A stretch of 64,000 nucleotides of DNA, from positions 184,782,455 to 184,846,454 of the forward strand of contig CANTUZ010000001.1 in NCBI GenBank assembly GCA_947846985.1, in the 5' to 3' direction. Position numbers and translations under genes: made by a program. This DNA comes from Fratercula arctica (Eukaryota; Chordata; Aves; Charadriiformes; Alcidae). How positions within the stretch are numbered: the first letter of the stretch is position 1; each line of letters starts with the position of its first letter. Of this stretch, positions 27,751 through 41,415 are shown one piece after another. The notes below the pieces were generated by a model, which was not told the origin of the DNA, searched no databases, and saw only the letters and a list, made by a program, of their open reading frames with translations.

Positions 27751-27840
27751 AATAGAATAGAGTAGAGTAGAGTAGAGTAGAATAGAATAGAATAGAATAG
27801 AATAGAATAGAATAGAATAGAATAGAATAGAATAGAATAG
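27751..27840. repeat. (AATAG)n pentamer microsatellite, 18 units, at a CR1 3' end
   Basis: There are eighteen perfect 5-bp units in a row: two AATAG, four AGTAG, then twelve AATAG. The array directly adjoins the 3' end of the minus-strand CR1 that starts at 27841. I infer that it grew from the short terminal repeat of that CR1, which ends in CTATT-type units when read in its own sense. Confidence 0.97.
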
Positions 27841-28842
27841 AGCAGGCTAGATTATTTCCGTTAGAAGGGACCTACAATGATTATCTGGTCCAACTGCCTG
27901 ACCACTTCAGGGCTGACTGAAAGTTAAAGCATGTTGCTAAAGGCATTGCCCAAATGCCTCTTCAAAACTGACAGGCTTGGGGCATATATCACCTTTCTAG
28001 GAAGCCTGTTACAGTGTCTGACCACCCTCTTGGTAAAGAAATGCTTCCTAATGTCCAGCCTAAACCTTCCCTGGCACAGTTTTGAACCATTCCCACGCAT
28101 CCTATCACTGGATACCAGGGAGAAGAGCTCAGTGCCTCCCTCTCCCCTCCCCTCCTCAGGAAGCTGTAGAGAGCAATGAGGTCACCCCTCAGCCTCCTTT
28201 TCTCCAAACTAGACAAGCCCAATGTCCTTAACTACTCCTCATGGGGCATGCCTTCCAGCTCTTTTACCAGCTTTGTTGCCCTCCTCTGGACACATTCAAG
28301 GACCTTCACATCCTTTTTAAATTGTGGTGCCCAGAACTGGACACGGTACTCAAGATGAGGCCACACCAAGGCTGAATACAGCGGGATAATGACATCTTTT
28401 GACCAGTGGGTTACACTGTATTTGATGCACCCCAGGATGCGATTTGCCCTCTTGGCTGTCGGGGCTCACTGCTGACTCGTATTGAGCCTGCTGTTGACCA
28501 GCACCCCCAGATGCCTTTCTGCAGGGCTGCTCTCCAGCCACTCCTCTCCCAATTTATACTTCTTCCTGGCATTATTCCATCCTAGATGCAGAACCTGGCA
28601 TTTTGACATGTTAAATTTCATCCCATTAATCACAGCCCAATGCTCCAATCTATCTAGATCTCTCTGCTGTCCCTCAAAAGCCAACAGCGCCTCCCAGCTT
28701 GGTATCATCAGCAAACTTGTTAATGGTGAATTCAATTCTGGCATCCAGATCATTGATAAATATATTGAACAGAACTGAACTGGCCCCAGAAGTGAACCCG
28801 GAGGAACACTGCTGGTGACCAGTCGCCAGTCAGATGTAGCCC
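27841..28842 (-). mobile_element. CR1 LINE, 1.0 kb, reverse transcriptase end to 3' tail
   Basis: On the minus strand, 28466-28842 carries reverse transcriptase remnants: a degraded SGVPQG (SSVPPGS), LGPV, and RDLDRLEHWA, then SPAERHLGVLVNSRLN. The FADDTKLGG catalytic box is present but in another frame, so a frameshift occurs before it and the frame is regained after it. The part at 27989-28222 reads [20 protein letters not shown], the ORF2 tail. The 3' untranslated end reads, on the plus strand, AGAAGGGACCTACAATGATT and runs into the pentamer microsatellite. The 5' limit near 28842 is where similarity to the CR1 frame ends (after GATSDWR). It has the same sense as IMMP2L and is inactive. 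Confidence 0.93.
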
Positions 28843-29404
28843 CAAAATAGCATAAAATTGTCCACAAGGAGGAAAGATGGAGAAGGAAGACAAGCCCACT
28901 AAGTGTTAAGTATATACACTAACAGTTTTGTATGCTTAGTGCTGACAATTAGTAGCGTATAAAAATGAACCATTAGCATGAAGCATGCTCTTAATGAATT
29001 AGTTTAGGAAAGTTTTGTTTTAAAGTTTAAAACTGGGCTGATGTGTCAGTCTTAAAAATATTCATATCACAGCAATCTCTAATGCCCTGAAAAATATAGA
29101 CATACATACCTATATTTGAATCTGGACACATATTCATTTACATCAGTCATGTGTGTTATGCTAGATGACTAACTAAACTAAACACTCAAGTTCTTAATAG
29201 CAGAAGTTGCATACAGGCTTACCTTACTGAAGACATGATATTTTTAAAAATATCAATATATGACTATAAGTATTCAAAACACTTTCAAACTCACAGCCTA
29301 AGATATCACACCTTCCTTACCTTTGTAATTTTTATACAGTAAGAGTGGTAGCAGTCAGACTAGATCAGTGTACAAAATTTCACTGTATGCCAAAAAAATA
29401 ACCC
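28843..29404. other. Intronic spacer between two CR1 elements
   Basis: AT-rich unique-looking sequence; nothing recognisable. Confidence 0.6.
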
Positions 29405-29930
29405 TAGAATCATAGAATATTCTCAGTTGGAAGGGATGCGCAAGGATCATTGAGTCCAACTCCTGACTCCACAAAAGTTAAACCATATATCTAAAGGCAT
29501 TATCCAAACACTTCTTGAACAGCAACAAGATTTGGGGCCATGACCGCTTTCTTTGGGAGCGTGTTCCAGTGCTTGACCACCCTCCTAGTTAAGAACTTTT
29601 TCCTAATACCTGATCTGAGCTTCACTCAATGCAGCTTTAAGCCGTTCCCTCACATCCTATCACTGAACACCAGAGAGGAGATCAGCACCTCCCTCCACTC
29701 CCCATCAGGAGGAAGTTGTAGGCAGCAATGAGATCGACCTTCAGTCTCCTCTTCTCTTAGCTGAACAAACCAAGTATCCTCAGCTCCTCCTCGTAAATTG
29801 TGTCCTCTAGTCCTTTCACCATCTTTGTTGCCATCCTTTGGACACAGTCTAATATTTTTATATCCTTTTTATATTATAGAGCCCAAAACCGCACACAGTA
29901 CTCAAGGTGATGCCATACCAGTGCTGTGGA
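29405..29930 (-). mobile_element. CR1 LINE 3' fragment, about 0.5 kb
   Basis: On the plus strand it starts AGAATCATAGAATATTCTCA and continues GTTGGAAGGGATGCGCAAGG, the reverse complement of a CR1 3' end. The inner part codes, on the minus strand, a broken ORF2 C-terminal tail ([13 protein letters not shown] and EKRRL segments separated by stops). It stops near GTGATGCCATACCAGTGCTG. It is more decayed than the 41.4-kb copy and is probably an older insertion. Confidence 0.9.
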
Positions 29931-32119
29931 AATTAACATTGATGTCAATTTGCAAATATAAGAAAATGTTAAGGTTTGAAAAATGTGACCAAAAATTATT
30001 CCTAAAGGAATACAAGACTGTATCTCCCATAGCCACTTTTCCCAATGCATACTATTGAGTGTTTTTATTTGTGTTTGGAAGCTTGCTAAACAGAATGGAG
30101 AAAATAAGCTAAGGTATACTTCTCCTTTGAAATCTCATCTTACTCAAAGGTGGAAGCAAATCTGCACAAAATTGTTTATCTGCAAATATATTCAGACTTT
30201 ATTGAGTTTGAAAAAAATCTCAGAAGGGATTCATACAGACCTAGATAAAATGTCTTTTCTATCAGAAATTGCTTATTCTGATATTTATCACTAAAACATA
30301 TGAAAATTAACAATATTGTAATAAAATTTAAAACACTGCTATAAGATCTTTCTTTTAAAACTTTTAGAAGATAAACAAAAAGCAAAAGTTGGAAATTTAA
30401 CATTTGTTATTGTATTAAAATGTTACTACTACATATCTCCAAATAACAGAATTTTTGCAAAGCTTCTTAATATTTATATCAACCAACATTGCTTTTCTTA
30501 TGTTTTCATTCTGCTAGAAAACATACTTTTCAATTCTAAACTGAATTTAAATAGGACACATTTTGCAATATATGCAAATCCAGCATTATCACACTGTGCA
30601 TTGTTAAATAATGTTTCCGCAGATCTTGTAAAACTGCAGCAATGGCAGTATAAACCTCTTCTACACAACTGAGATAAATAAATCTCTGGAGAAGGCAGAA
30701 TATTCTTTTCTATTGCTGTAAATATGGAAGTGTATTAAACTTCTGAACTGAGATTTGGTTTAGGAAAATGCTAAGTGCTTACTTTTACTATCCACTAAGA
30801 TAAAGGTTTAGTATGAATCATGTGCACTTTAAACAGTACTGACAAGAACAATGTATTATTAAGCATTGAACTCTGCCACGGCAAATAATATTTATCTGAC
30901 AAAATATAACTAGTGACTGACATTTTCTATATTAATGTCATGTTTCATCATTTTAGAAAATGTATTTTCTTAATTCCTACAGAGTGCCCAAGGTGTATGA
31001 AGCTTTAGCAAATGTGTGAACATACACTCTCTGTTCTGAATATCTCACAGACTGACTCACTTTGGAGAACATAACACTCAGGGAGTCAAACGTAAGTGAT
31101 ACAAAAAAGGGGAAATTCAAAAGTAGTAAGTATCTGTAATGTAAAGTCACAACAAAAAGCCAAAAAAGTGACTCTTCAGAGAGAATGTAGTGGAACAAAC
31201 TGAGAACAATAGGCAATAATTGAAAATTAGCCCACAAGCCTCTGAACCTCTAATAGCCCAAACTGAATTCTTAATATCAAGGTCTGAGAACTGCTACTTC
31301 CATTAGGTGCACCATTGAGAAGTGCTCCTCAAGGGACAGTTAGACAACTGACTTCCCTGTCTTCCTGTGGTTCAAGACATGTGACTGAAAACTGGCTGTG
31401 CTTACATTTCAGCAATTCAAAGTATTGAAAAGGGAAGGAAAAAACAAAAAAGAAAAAAAATGGCTGGTGGATCCAGAAAGCTGCTTACTAATCAAAAAGT
31501 CAACTAATGTAATTCATATGATTTAGCAAAAATACTGAGATTAATCTCTGTTAAGAAGACAAGAAATACATGAAGTTCATGGTTAAAAAAATGTATTTTC
31601 TTTGTTCCTGAAAAAAAAAATGAAGGGAGAAAAAAGTAAAGGGAAGGAGACAGAAACACAGGGAAAAAAATAAAAAATGGATGAGTTTGTTTTTAGAAAT
31701 GCAGGACTTAAGAGTAGATCTTAGGTTCAGAGTTCACCAGACTTCAATAAAAGTCCTGATTTTCTTTGGAAGATTCATCAATGGAAAGAATTAGGTATGC
31801 AGCATTACTGAAAGTTAGACCTCTTATTAAGTGCTTTCTTACAAATACAAATTTAAATGCACACCTTAACCGTACTTGTCCATTATTTATAAAATCTTTC
31901 TGCATGGTATTTTTTTTGCAATGGCATTTTGGAGCTTTTGTGTAAGCATTCTCAAGCATTTTTAGCTTATTGAGATTTCCAACCCTGCTACAAAAATAGT
32001 ACATATACATTTCAGATGCACTGTGACCACAGTGCTTGCCTTGGGACAGTCTAGTAGGCTGCACTTGAAAGCGAACACCGGGAATTTGACAAATGTGTCA
32101 GAAAAACCACAGGTGAAAC

Positions 32120-32151
32120 CATTAAATATATAGATATCTATATATTTAATG
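32120..32151. repeat. Perfect 32-bp AT-rich palindrome
   Basis: The half-site is CATTAAATATATAGAT, followed directly by its exact reverse complement (centre between 32135 and 32136). It is AT-rich apart from three G-C positions per arm-pair, with no spacer. AT palindromes of this length can extrude as cruciforms and may be length-variable. Confidence 0.95.
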
Positions 32152-34980
32152 CAAGACTAATGTGGAGGAAAGGTGCTAATTTGACAGTTGTCAAGTGTCA
32201 GCTCCACAAAAACTAGAGAACATGCATTAGCAATGCCAGATCTATATGGAGCTTATACTCTCTAGAGCATACAGCAATTGCCACATTCAATAATGAAAAA
32301 TAATCCAATATCCACAGTGCTTTACTTCATTGTCTTCTCTGCTGAGAGGGCTAAGAGCACAACATGATGCTAGTTTTATATTTTCGGTAATCTCGAAAGT
32401 ATTGTATGAACTAAGTTGAGAGAGCAGGGGTTATTTAAACAAGAGAATATATTAAGCACGAAACATCTTGCAATCATATAATCTTTTACATCTTTTATAC
32501 ATGAAGATATGACTCTTGCATAGTTTTTGATGGTTTTGTCTGTTTGCTTGTTTTCCCACAGTGAAATCCCTTGCACACATTTTCACAATCCTTTCAACAT
32601 ACCTTCTATCGTTATACGAGCTGAAATGTCTTTGTGCTGCTACTAAATATGCAGTTCTGAAGGGCTGCTCCAGCTGCCTACTCACACACTGCACTAGCAT
32701 TGAACTCAGTCGGGATGTTTTTTCAAGTGCTTTGGAATACCTTGAAATAGAGAAGGTATTACAGAAAAGCAAACTCTTTCCTATTTCATCCATGTAAACA
32801 GAAATCTATAGTGTCTTCTGCTGTGAACTAACAAAGGCTGCTGGGTGTGACAGATGAAATGCCTTTCAGGAGACCCATCATGAGAGTCGACCCTTTCAAA
32901 TGTATCTAGGGTTGCTCAGATGCCCAGGAAAAAAAAGTGGCCATGAGTATTCATACAGCTTATTTCAAAAAAAGGAGAAAGCTAGGATGAGCAAGACATC
33001 AAACTAGAAGAGGTTGCACACGGCCTGAAAGACGCTTTTTTATTTAATATCAAACCTGTAACCCTTACCTCAGTCTGTGACTAAGTGTGACAGAGTCTAT
33101 ACTGATAGGATTGAATTAGGAGTGAAAATACAACAAAGAGTCATAATCAAACTGCAAAAAACTATAATGGATTTCTTAAAAATAATGACAAGTAAACTTT
33201 TGAAAATAATTTTTTTTTTAAAAGCCTTTATCCTCAGAAGCTCTCTGTGAGTTTTATTCAGGTAGTCCAATATAAACTGATACTATTTGCAAATATTTTT
33301 TCCCTTTATATAGCTGCATTAGCAGTGCCACACTAAGTGTATTTCTGATTAATTACCCAGAACCCTAAGGGACTTTTGGTCCACTGTTTCATGCTTGATA
33401 TTGTACCTATAATCAACTAAAACAACTGCAAATGTATTTGCAATTTGCCAGCTGTTTTCATTTTCAGCTTGCGATGCAGAGAGGCTGTGAATTATAACGA
33501 ACAGTTCAGAAACTACAAGCATTTGTGACATACACAACTGAAAGGATGTTAGGGGATGTATTCCACTTTTGGTATGTCATCCTTTTTCGTACTGTAAAAA
33601 CATGTGCAATCAATTGCGAGTTTTAGAATTAGCCCTAAGTACTGGGAGATGCTCCTCACTGGCAAAGTGATACCTCCGACTATGGTAGTTTGAAGGACAG
33701 GTTCTTACGATACAAACAGGAAGATTACTACTTCATCTATGTATCTAGCACTTACGTGCCCCAAATCAACAACAGAATAAAAGAGGAAACCTTCAAGTAT
33801 CAAGAAAGAACCAGATTCTTCTGGTGCATGATTGTGTGACAAAGATACGATCTCTTTCTCTGAAGGCTCTGCCAGCCCTGGGCAGATGGAGCATGGCAGG
33901 GGCTGGAGAAAGGCATGGCAGGGTGAGCTGCATGCCATCCCTCGCTGGGGAGAGCCTGTGGTGCTATGAGCCTGCAGCATAGCGTCAGCAGGAAAAACCT
34001 GCTGGGGGATGAAGTCCTGACCTCACCGAACCCTCTGGCAAAACTCCCAGTTAGTTCCACAGAGACAAGATATTCCCCAAGTTTTTACTACTTTAACATA
34101 CTGTACAAATTAGACACAAGATCAACCCATTCTAGCTTACAAAAGGATTTTTGTTTTCCTGACTTAGGTAATAAAGCTATTGTAAATGTCCCAGACCTCA
34201 ATGGAGGTAACAGATTATTCTTAAAAGTGGAATATATCTTTATATCGATATAGGATAGAAAAATGCAATGCAAAAATCTTTTAAGAGTTTGCTCAATGTC
34301 ATTAATAGGCTGTCACTGAAAGTCCACTTCATGCTGGACCTTCATTTTCACTTTTACCGCAATTTCAAGATGATGACAATACTGTGAAAAAGAGGAAACT
34401 TTTGTTCCGTTCCAAATTTAATGGAAAACAAATACCGAATTTTCTTTTGGTTGCAGATAAGACATGAAATCTAAAGCCACTAGTCATTAATCCTATGTAA
34501 TGCTTATTCTATGAAGTTTAAATTAGTCTCCAGAAAGCTGGCACCAGTCCATTTTAAAGACATAATTTAATTTTTTTATTTCAAAACCTATAAGCAGCAT
34601 CTCTGTATTCCTTTTTTCATATGAAACTTTGATAGCTTTAGTCCCTTATGAACCTCATTTTAAAATACATGCATTTAAATGCTGATTGGGACTTTCTCTA
34701 GAGAGCGAGGAAGAAAGGCTTTAAAGTGGAATTCTGACAGAAGAATAAACCTAATTTTTTATTCCCAAGACAACTGAATCTTTTCCAGATATCACTGGTA
34801 TCTGCTACTGTCTCTACAGGTAGACAGAACTATTTCTCCTTAGATTGTATAGTTTTCTGTTCTGACTAAAAAAAAGTCTCTGAAGAATAATCAAAACCCA
34901 TTTTATCAAATGTATCAATGCCTTGTTTCACCTAGAGGTGTTACATTGTTAGTTGTTGTTACAACTATAACTATTGTTAG

Positions 34981-35030
34981 TTACTGCTTTGTTATCATTA
35001 CTGCTTTGTATCATTACTGCCTGTTACTGC
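34981..35030. repeat. Imperfect tandem repeat, 16-17 bp unit
   Basis: Two near-identical units (TTACTGCTTTGTTATCA and TTACTGCTTTGTATCA) are followed by two shorter partial ones sharing TTACTGC. Confidence 0.85.
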
Positions 35031-38000
35031 AGCGAGACACTATAAAGAGAACTAGACCAAAATGATCAATAATGAAACCATCATGTGCTACAGAAGGCGG
35101 ATTATTATTACGTCCTGTTGAAAAAGGAATATCAATTGAGTTAGACACAGATTTCTAATGGTGATGTTTGCTAACTTTATTTTACTTAGATATTTGTCAT
35201 TAAGTTGGAAGAATTTGTTCACTGTTTTTTTAGATGGTAAGTGTACTACTTCTTTCATTATGCATAATAAAGTCAAGTCTGATTTTCAACAGATCAGTCA
35301 CCCCTTTGAATCTTGGATTCTGTTAAAATAATATGTCTGCTCTGACCTCACCTATTTTGACAAGAAACACAAAAATTCAGATTTGCAAAAGTAGGAGAGA
35401 TTGTACTTCTTTCTTTCTGAGCTTACAAACAAGAGATAATTTATAACTGGACCTACCCAGAGGTAACAGTACTCAAGCAGCATTTGCTATGCGTTTAACA
35501 CTTTATAACGTGTCATCTGTCTAATCTATCTCAACTTTTCTGTCTCTGTAGAACTTATCACAGGAAAAGATTCAAAATTCCAATTATTTTCTGATTTTTT
35601 TGTTTATATTGTTTTTTTCTTGTTTCAAAATCTTTGTTCAAAAACTCATTGAATGAGGTAAGGGGATGTGCTCTTTCCCTGTGTAACCCTGGGAACATGT
35701 TAGATTTCTTCAGAGTACCAAGAAGATATCCTCTTAAGAAACACAGATTTATGCTAGCAGGATAAAAGCTAGCTGTAGAGGTGAAGTTTGGTTTCACTGG
35801 ATTTGTCTCTCAGGTTATAATTTCAATGGCCCAGTGTGCTGTTTGGGCGAGAGCTCTTTTTGATGGATAAAGCCCTAATAACTTGAGACATAGCAACAAG
35901 GGTAAAGCTGTTACTGTGCTGTTCTAGTCCAGGTAGTGTGAGATTCACTAAAATTCTGCAAGTCAGGGAGAATGTGACGGCTCAGCTGGCAGTCGAGCTT
36001 TTTTTTTTCCTTCTCTGTGAAGTATGCAGCTTTTTTCTATATATAAGCAATCTATTGCAATATGATGAAGAACTAAGATTTCACACACTTAAAGACAAGA
36101 AGTGATAAATTGAAATGACATGGTTCTGTTACTAGTTTACTGCTGAAGTAATCCAAACACCTTTTTAGGTTTTGTCACTGTCAAATTAATTTGTGTAAAA
36201 TGTGCCAGGAGAGAACTCTCAAAGCAAGCCAGGGAAGATAGATATCCTATTATATTTTTCTTCTTTTTTAGCGCATGACTTACTTCAGTAAGTAAATCTT
36301 CAAACTAAAACACAGATGTGAAATAAGGCTTTCCATACAACCCATACTGCATGTAAATGCAAATATAAAAGATCAAACCAATATCTTTATTGTATTCTTT
36401 TTTAAAGATATAGTTCAATCGTGAGAGGAATGCCACAACAGAAATACAAGGTTTGCTTCTGCTATTATGTGAACCGTACCTTATTCTACTTGATGAATTT
36501 ATCTCAAAAATAATTTTTGCTTTGGCACAAAGAATAATGTTAGAATCTTTCCTGAAATTAGCACCTAGTTTTCTTAGCCATAGCAATCCTTTCCTATCAA
36601 CATGAATAAAACCTTTCTTTGGTACAACCAGGAAAGGAATTATAATTACTTCTGGTTTTATGGGTATTTGAGAACTTCAGTTTATCAGTTCAGCACCATC
36701 CTGGCTTACTTCTTTATCCTAATAAGAAACATCCTATTAAGAAAACAGAGAACGGCACTGTGATAAAGATAATGAGAGCGATCCAGGAGAGTGAACATAA
36801 CCTCAAATACTTAGTAAAGATGTCTGGGATACTAAAGGAACATTTCCCAGGTCCTAGTTTTCCACAAAAAAACCCAGTCGTAGAGGTCATCATGCCCACA
36901 CAGAGTTAAAGATACTCCCTAGAGGAGGTTCTATAGAGATACCCTGATAGGCCGTTGGCAGCAGCATCTCTGAAAGAGAAATGTGGCCTAAAAGTCAATG
37001 ATACAGGACAGTCTGCTTTGGCCTATGTGCAGTGGAAAGCAGACAAAGTTTAGTTCTGAACAAATTTTCAAGGGAAGACTGCATATTAGATAAGGAAAAA
37101 AATATAAGCTTTACAGTACAAACTTTTCTGTCTGGTTCCTGCAGACCCACCACACATGTGAATAGTGCTTTGCTTTCAAGACGTTATTTTTCAAACATTT
37201 GAATCAGTCCACCCCTAAACTCCTTAAAGGCAGTTAGCCTGCTGGCTATCATATGCTAAAAGAATAACTGCAGCCCAGAGATCCCATCCAAGAGCATTTA
37301 GACCACCAAGTGTTTGAAAACCATATATGGATATATCAAGTTCTTCATGATTGACACAGAAGTGTCACGAATACATACTAACATTTAGAAATACGTATAC
37401 ATACAACAGAATGATAAAACCAGAGCTTTAAAATAATGCAGTAGAGTAACAGGTTTTGGAAAACTTGTTGGAATATTAAACAGATTACGAGGACATGAGT
37501 CATAGCTCTGAGAGTGGAGACTTCAAATGTCACAGCCATGAAGCTGCTAGAGCCCAGCCCAGGCATGCACTGAGTACCATTCCTCCTGAGGCTGACAGCC
37601 TTGGACTGTGCTCAGCATGACAAGGAAGGTGACTTTGCACCTGGCGGACAAGACGTGCATTGTTTAAGAACATTAAAATAAGGCTTTATTTTAAAGTTAG
37701 GCTTGTTTCTGATTAGACAGTTACAGAACTTTGTTTCTAACTTACACACTAAAATCTGTTTCTTGGCCAAGAAGGTTCTGCTGTACAAACATACCTGGTT
37801 TGCACTGGTATGTGTACAACTTAATGGGGCTGATAGTGTTGCTGACTTCAATGATACCAGTAATTCCTAGCACTCATCAGTATAAGGAAAGAATGAACTA
37901 TAGATTTTAAATAATTGAAATTGAGATACTGTGACTTATGAAATATTCACAGGAAAACTCTAAGAGTAGCTAAGAGTGGATGTTATATAGAAAGATGAAG

Positions 38001-39643
38001 ACAGTCCTGAGTGCGATCCAAAGTGAATAAAAGACATTTTTTCCTAACTTCCATCATTCAATGTAAGCATGAAGACTGAATTCTTCATTAGCATTTTTTC
38101 TTGTTCAATCTAAGTATTTCTCATTTAACAGTTAATTGCTTTGTAATACTACCAAACTCGACCTTAGTTCAAAATACAATTTATACTTTGGAAATGTATG
38201 TGAAAAAACATTCACTGGGATATTATAAACATTTTAATAGCTATCAATAACTAGGAAGAGTAGACTTACTCTGTAAATTACTCCATTCACTAAGTATAAT
38301 CAGATCTTATGTTAATTAGGGAATGTTTTGAGTTGTGACCTTACATCTTCATTGAAATAAGTAAAGTTGTGAGGGCCTCCAAAATTAATTGACAATAAAT
38401 AACAACTGAAATGTATAAGACCTAACAGCATATTTGAGTACAGATCCCACGTATATGAAGCAGTTTCTCAAGTCATGTATTACAGGACTTAGAAACCAGT
38501 ACATATCTGAGTGACAACAATATTTTGAGCTTGGGAAAGACGAGTGTTTTATCTGTTTCCAGCTTGAGAATACAGAGAACACAGCAGCCACAGCAGTATC
38601 AGGAACCTTTTCGGGGAGCATGTAGACTTTCACTCCAAAGTACATGTCCATTTTGGTACTATTCAATCTGGAAAAGTAATGCAGGCATTTCTGTTTTATC
38701 CTATATATGGAAACGTACTTTAGAAACATTTTGACGTACAAGTTTAAATTAGTGGCCCCTGGAAGTGACACTGTTATGACAGTCATAAAAAAAAGATTCT
38801 GGAATGCTTCTATCTAATAAATAAAATTGTAAAAAACATCCTCTGGTGTGTTCTTTCTTCCTGCCAAAGTCTCTGAAATGTGAATGCAGCTATTACAATA
38901 GGTGGAACCATAACCTGCCAAGCAGCAGTCATGGAGAATTTTGTAGGCAGTTACTTCTTCTGATGCTTTTCCTTTTTCAGTGTATTACACCATGTTTTGG
39001 TCATAGGCTTCCCCTGGCTTTCATTAGATATAGCATGTATATGGCCAAAATTCAATGTTGGATACCAGTTTCACATCTGTTACAGAGTACTCCAATAGTC
39101 TGTTATTTTGGCATCTAAATTATACAAATCCTGGTTTTTAATAAGTTGCAAATTAAACGTGAATTTTAATTTGTATAATAGAAAAATATGTGAATATAAT
39201 CAGGCATAATACGGAATTAAAAATATTGAACTGCTAGCAAGTTAGGATTTTTAGACTTTCTGTTCTTTCTTCATGCATTTTTAGTGGGAGGAAGCTGAGC
39301 TTTTGGCTTTAAAACTTCTAACTGGCTTAACCACAAAAAAACCTGAGACCCACTAAGGTGATCCAAAAGTAAATTGGGAAGGATTGTAGCTCTTCAGTTT
39401 CCTCTCACAGCGGTGTACCAAGTCAAAGCTATATTCTACAAACAATAACTCTGGCAACATTGACTAAAGGTTTTAATAAGTTCTAACAATGTGAAATATT
39501 GCATAAGTACCACTTGATATACATTAATCCAACAGCTGTAAAGCAGTGATTGCAGGGACCATTTACTATGCTCTTAAGAAACATAATGGAGTGACTCTAA
39601 GAAAATACCTGATAACTCCTTTTACCATCATAAAATACTGAAA

Positions 39644-39685
39644 GTTTTTTGGGTTTTGTTTTTGTTTTTGTTTTTGTTTTTTTTT
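39644..39685. repeat. T-rich (GTTTTT)n low-complexity run
   Basis: Several GTTTTT-type hexamers end in a run of nine or more T. No adjoining retroelement body was recognised. Confidence 0.9.
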
Positions 39686-41415
39686 AATTTCTTTGACTAA
39701 TGCTGCACAGATTTTCATTATTAATATTGCGTGACTTCCACCAGAAGTGGAAGTGTTATTTTGTGGAACAGTAGATTTTTCTTTCTTTCTTCCTCTTTCC
39801 TTCTGATTGTTGATCCATTATTGATCCAAGATCCATGCTTGCAAAGTGCAAATTATCCATTATCTTAATTTTTCTAGCTTTGGTAGGAAAGAAATACCAT
39901 ACCTAAGTATCACATCATGTTAACCACTACCTTGGTTCCCCTTCACCCTCATATCAGCAACTGATATCTCACAAATATTAGGTTTACAAGTTAACATTGT
40001 CTAAAACTTGTAATCTGGTCTCCCAGTTTCAAGAAGATATATTTCAAAGAAGAGAGAGCATTGGTATAAACTCTAATACACACATATTTCAGAACAGTAT
40101 TCATTAAAATCATACTGGGATAGATGCACTGGGGGGAAAAAAGCAATTTTGCAATTAGAAAATGTGATACTGAGTTACAGATCTTGCAGCTTGCAGGCAT
40201 TGATATGTATCACTGGTTTTCAAAGGTTTACACAGGACTTGTCCTCATAACCCCAGAGAGCTGCTGGTCACCTGATTGGATATTTCTGTTCTGCATCAAA
40301 TTCAATTAAACATACTTTCTATAATTACATGAGAACAAATATTATAGTTATATAAATGGTACATAATTATACGTGGAAGAGGAAGCAGTATATATTAACT
40401 AACTACACAGGAAGTGCCATGGAGTTATTGCTATTTTGTGCCACTACTAACATCAGTTTTTGTATCGTATATAGCTCTTTTCTAAATCTCAAGGTTTACA
40501 AGAGAAGAATTAAAACAATTGTGCTGTTTCCTAGATCTGACATTGAGATGCAGTAGCTTTTAATTGAAACCGACATAAAATATCAAACCCTAATAAAAAC
40601 TAATCTGCAGTGCCCAAATCCTCAGAGCATGTAAATTAAAATACCTATATCCAACTTTAATTAAGTGCCATTGTCTCAAATCACAATCAAGGGGAAAGGA
40701 ATATATTTCACACTTTATTTTGTAAACATATTTACTCTTCTGTTAGTTGGCATTATTCCTCTCAGCAAATGTAACTTTCTGTGGGATTTACCTCGCAAGA
40801 ATTATTCCTACTTGTCTCTACTGCAGTGAAAAGGAGGACAAATAACTTTAAAATTCTGCTGTCAATCTGAAAATTCCTCTAGACAACACCATTATTATGT
40901 TCATCAGAAAAAAATTTCTATACTTTTGTAGTTTAATTTCTTTTAAAAAAACATAAATCTGTCCATTCTGTGCTATATTTATAAGACAACATCTAGTTTG
41001 GAAAATGCTTTGATGGCTTTGATAACAATCAGGAACACAGTTATTGCCACAAAAAAAAAAAGTTATGACTATTTAAAAATTTAAGATATTACTGAAATAA
41101 CTGTAATCCTAATGAACCACTAAAATCAGTAAAATAATGCAAACTAGGGTGCTTTCTTCATTAAAACTTGCAAAATAAGAGAGAGAAAAGAAACAAAGTA
41201 AACAAAATGGAGCACTATGAATCATGCAGTCCCTCGACTTCAGTAACAAGTACTCATAGACTTAAAATTATATATACAGAGACATTTGCAAAATCAGGAT
41301 CTTATTGATTTAGCTCTAGTTAAATATTTCTGTTTGTTCCATAACACACCTCTAGAATCTGAAGTGCTGCTTCCAAAAAAAAAAAAAAAGACTGTGGTGT
41401 TAATATAGTAATATA

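Larger units (their letters stand above)
29931..41415. other. IMMP2L intron, no gene seen
   Basis: AT-rich intron holding the palindrome at 32120-32151, a GC-richer patch at about 33860-34050, a short tandem repeat at 34981-35030, a T-rich hexamer run at 39644-39685 and a 15-A run at 41375-41389. The longest frames (133 codons at 38385-38786 and 106 codons at 31744-32064, both minus) show no known domain. Confidence 0.6.

Noticed and set aside
38385..38786. 133-codon minus-strand open frame
   Set aside because: No recognised domain, low-complexity composition, no splice or promoter context; long frames of this size occur by chance in 64 kb.
41375..41389. 15-A run upstream of the 41.4-kb CR1 considered as a retrogene poly(A) tail
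   Set aside because: CR1 does not end in poly(A), and no retrocopied gene body precedes the run.
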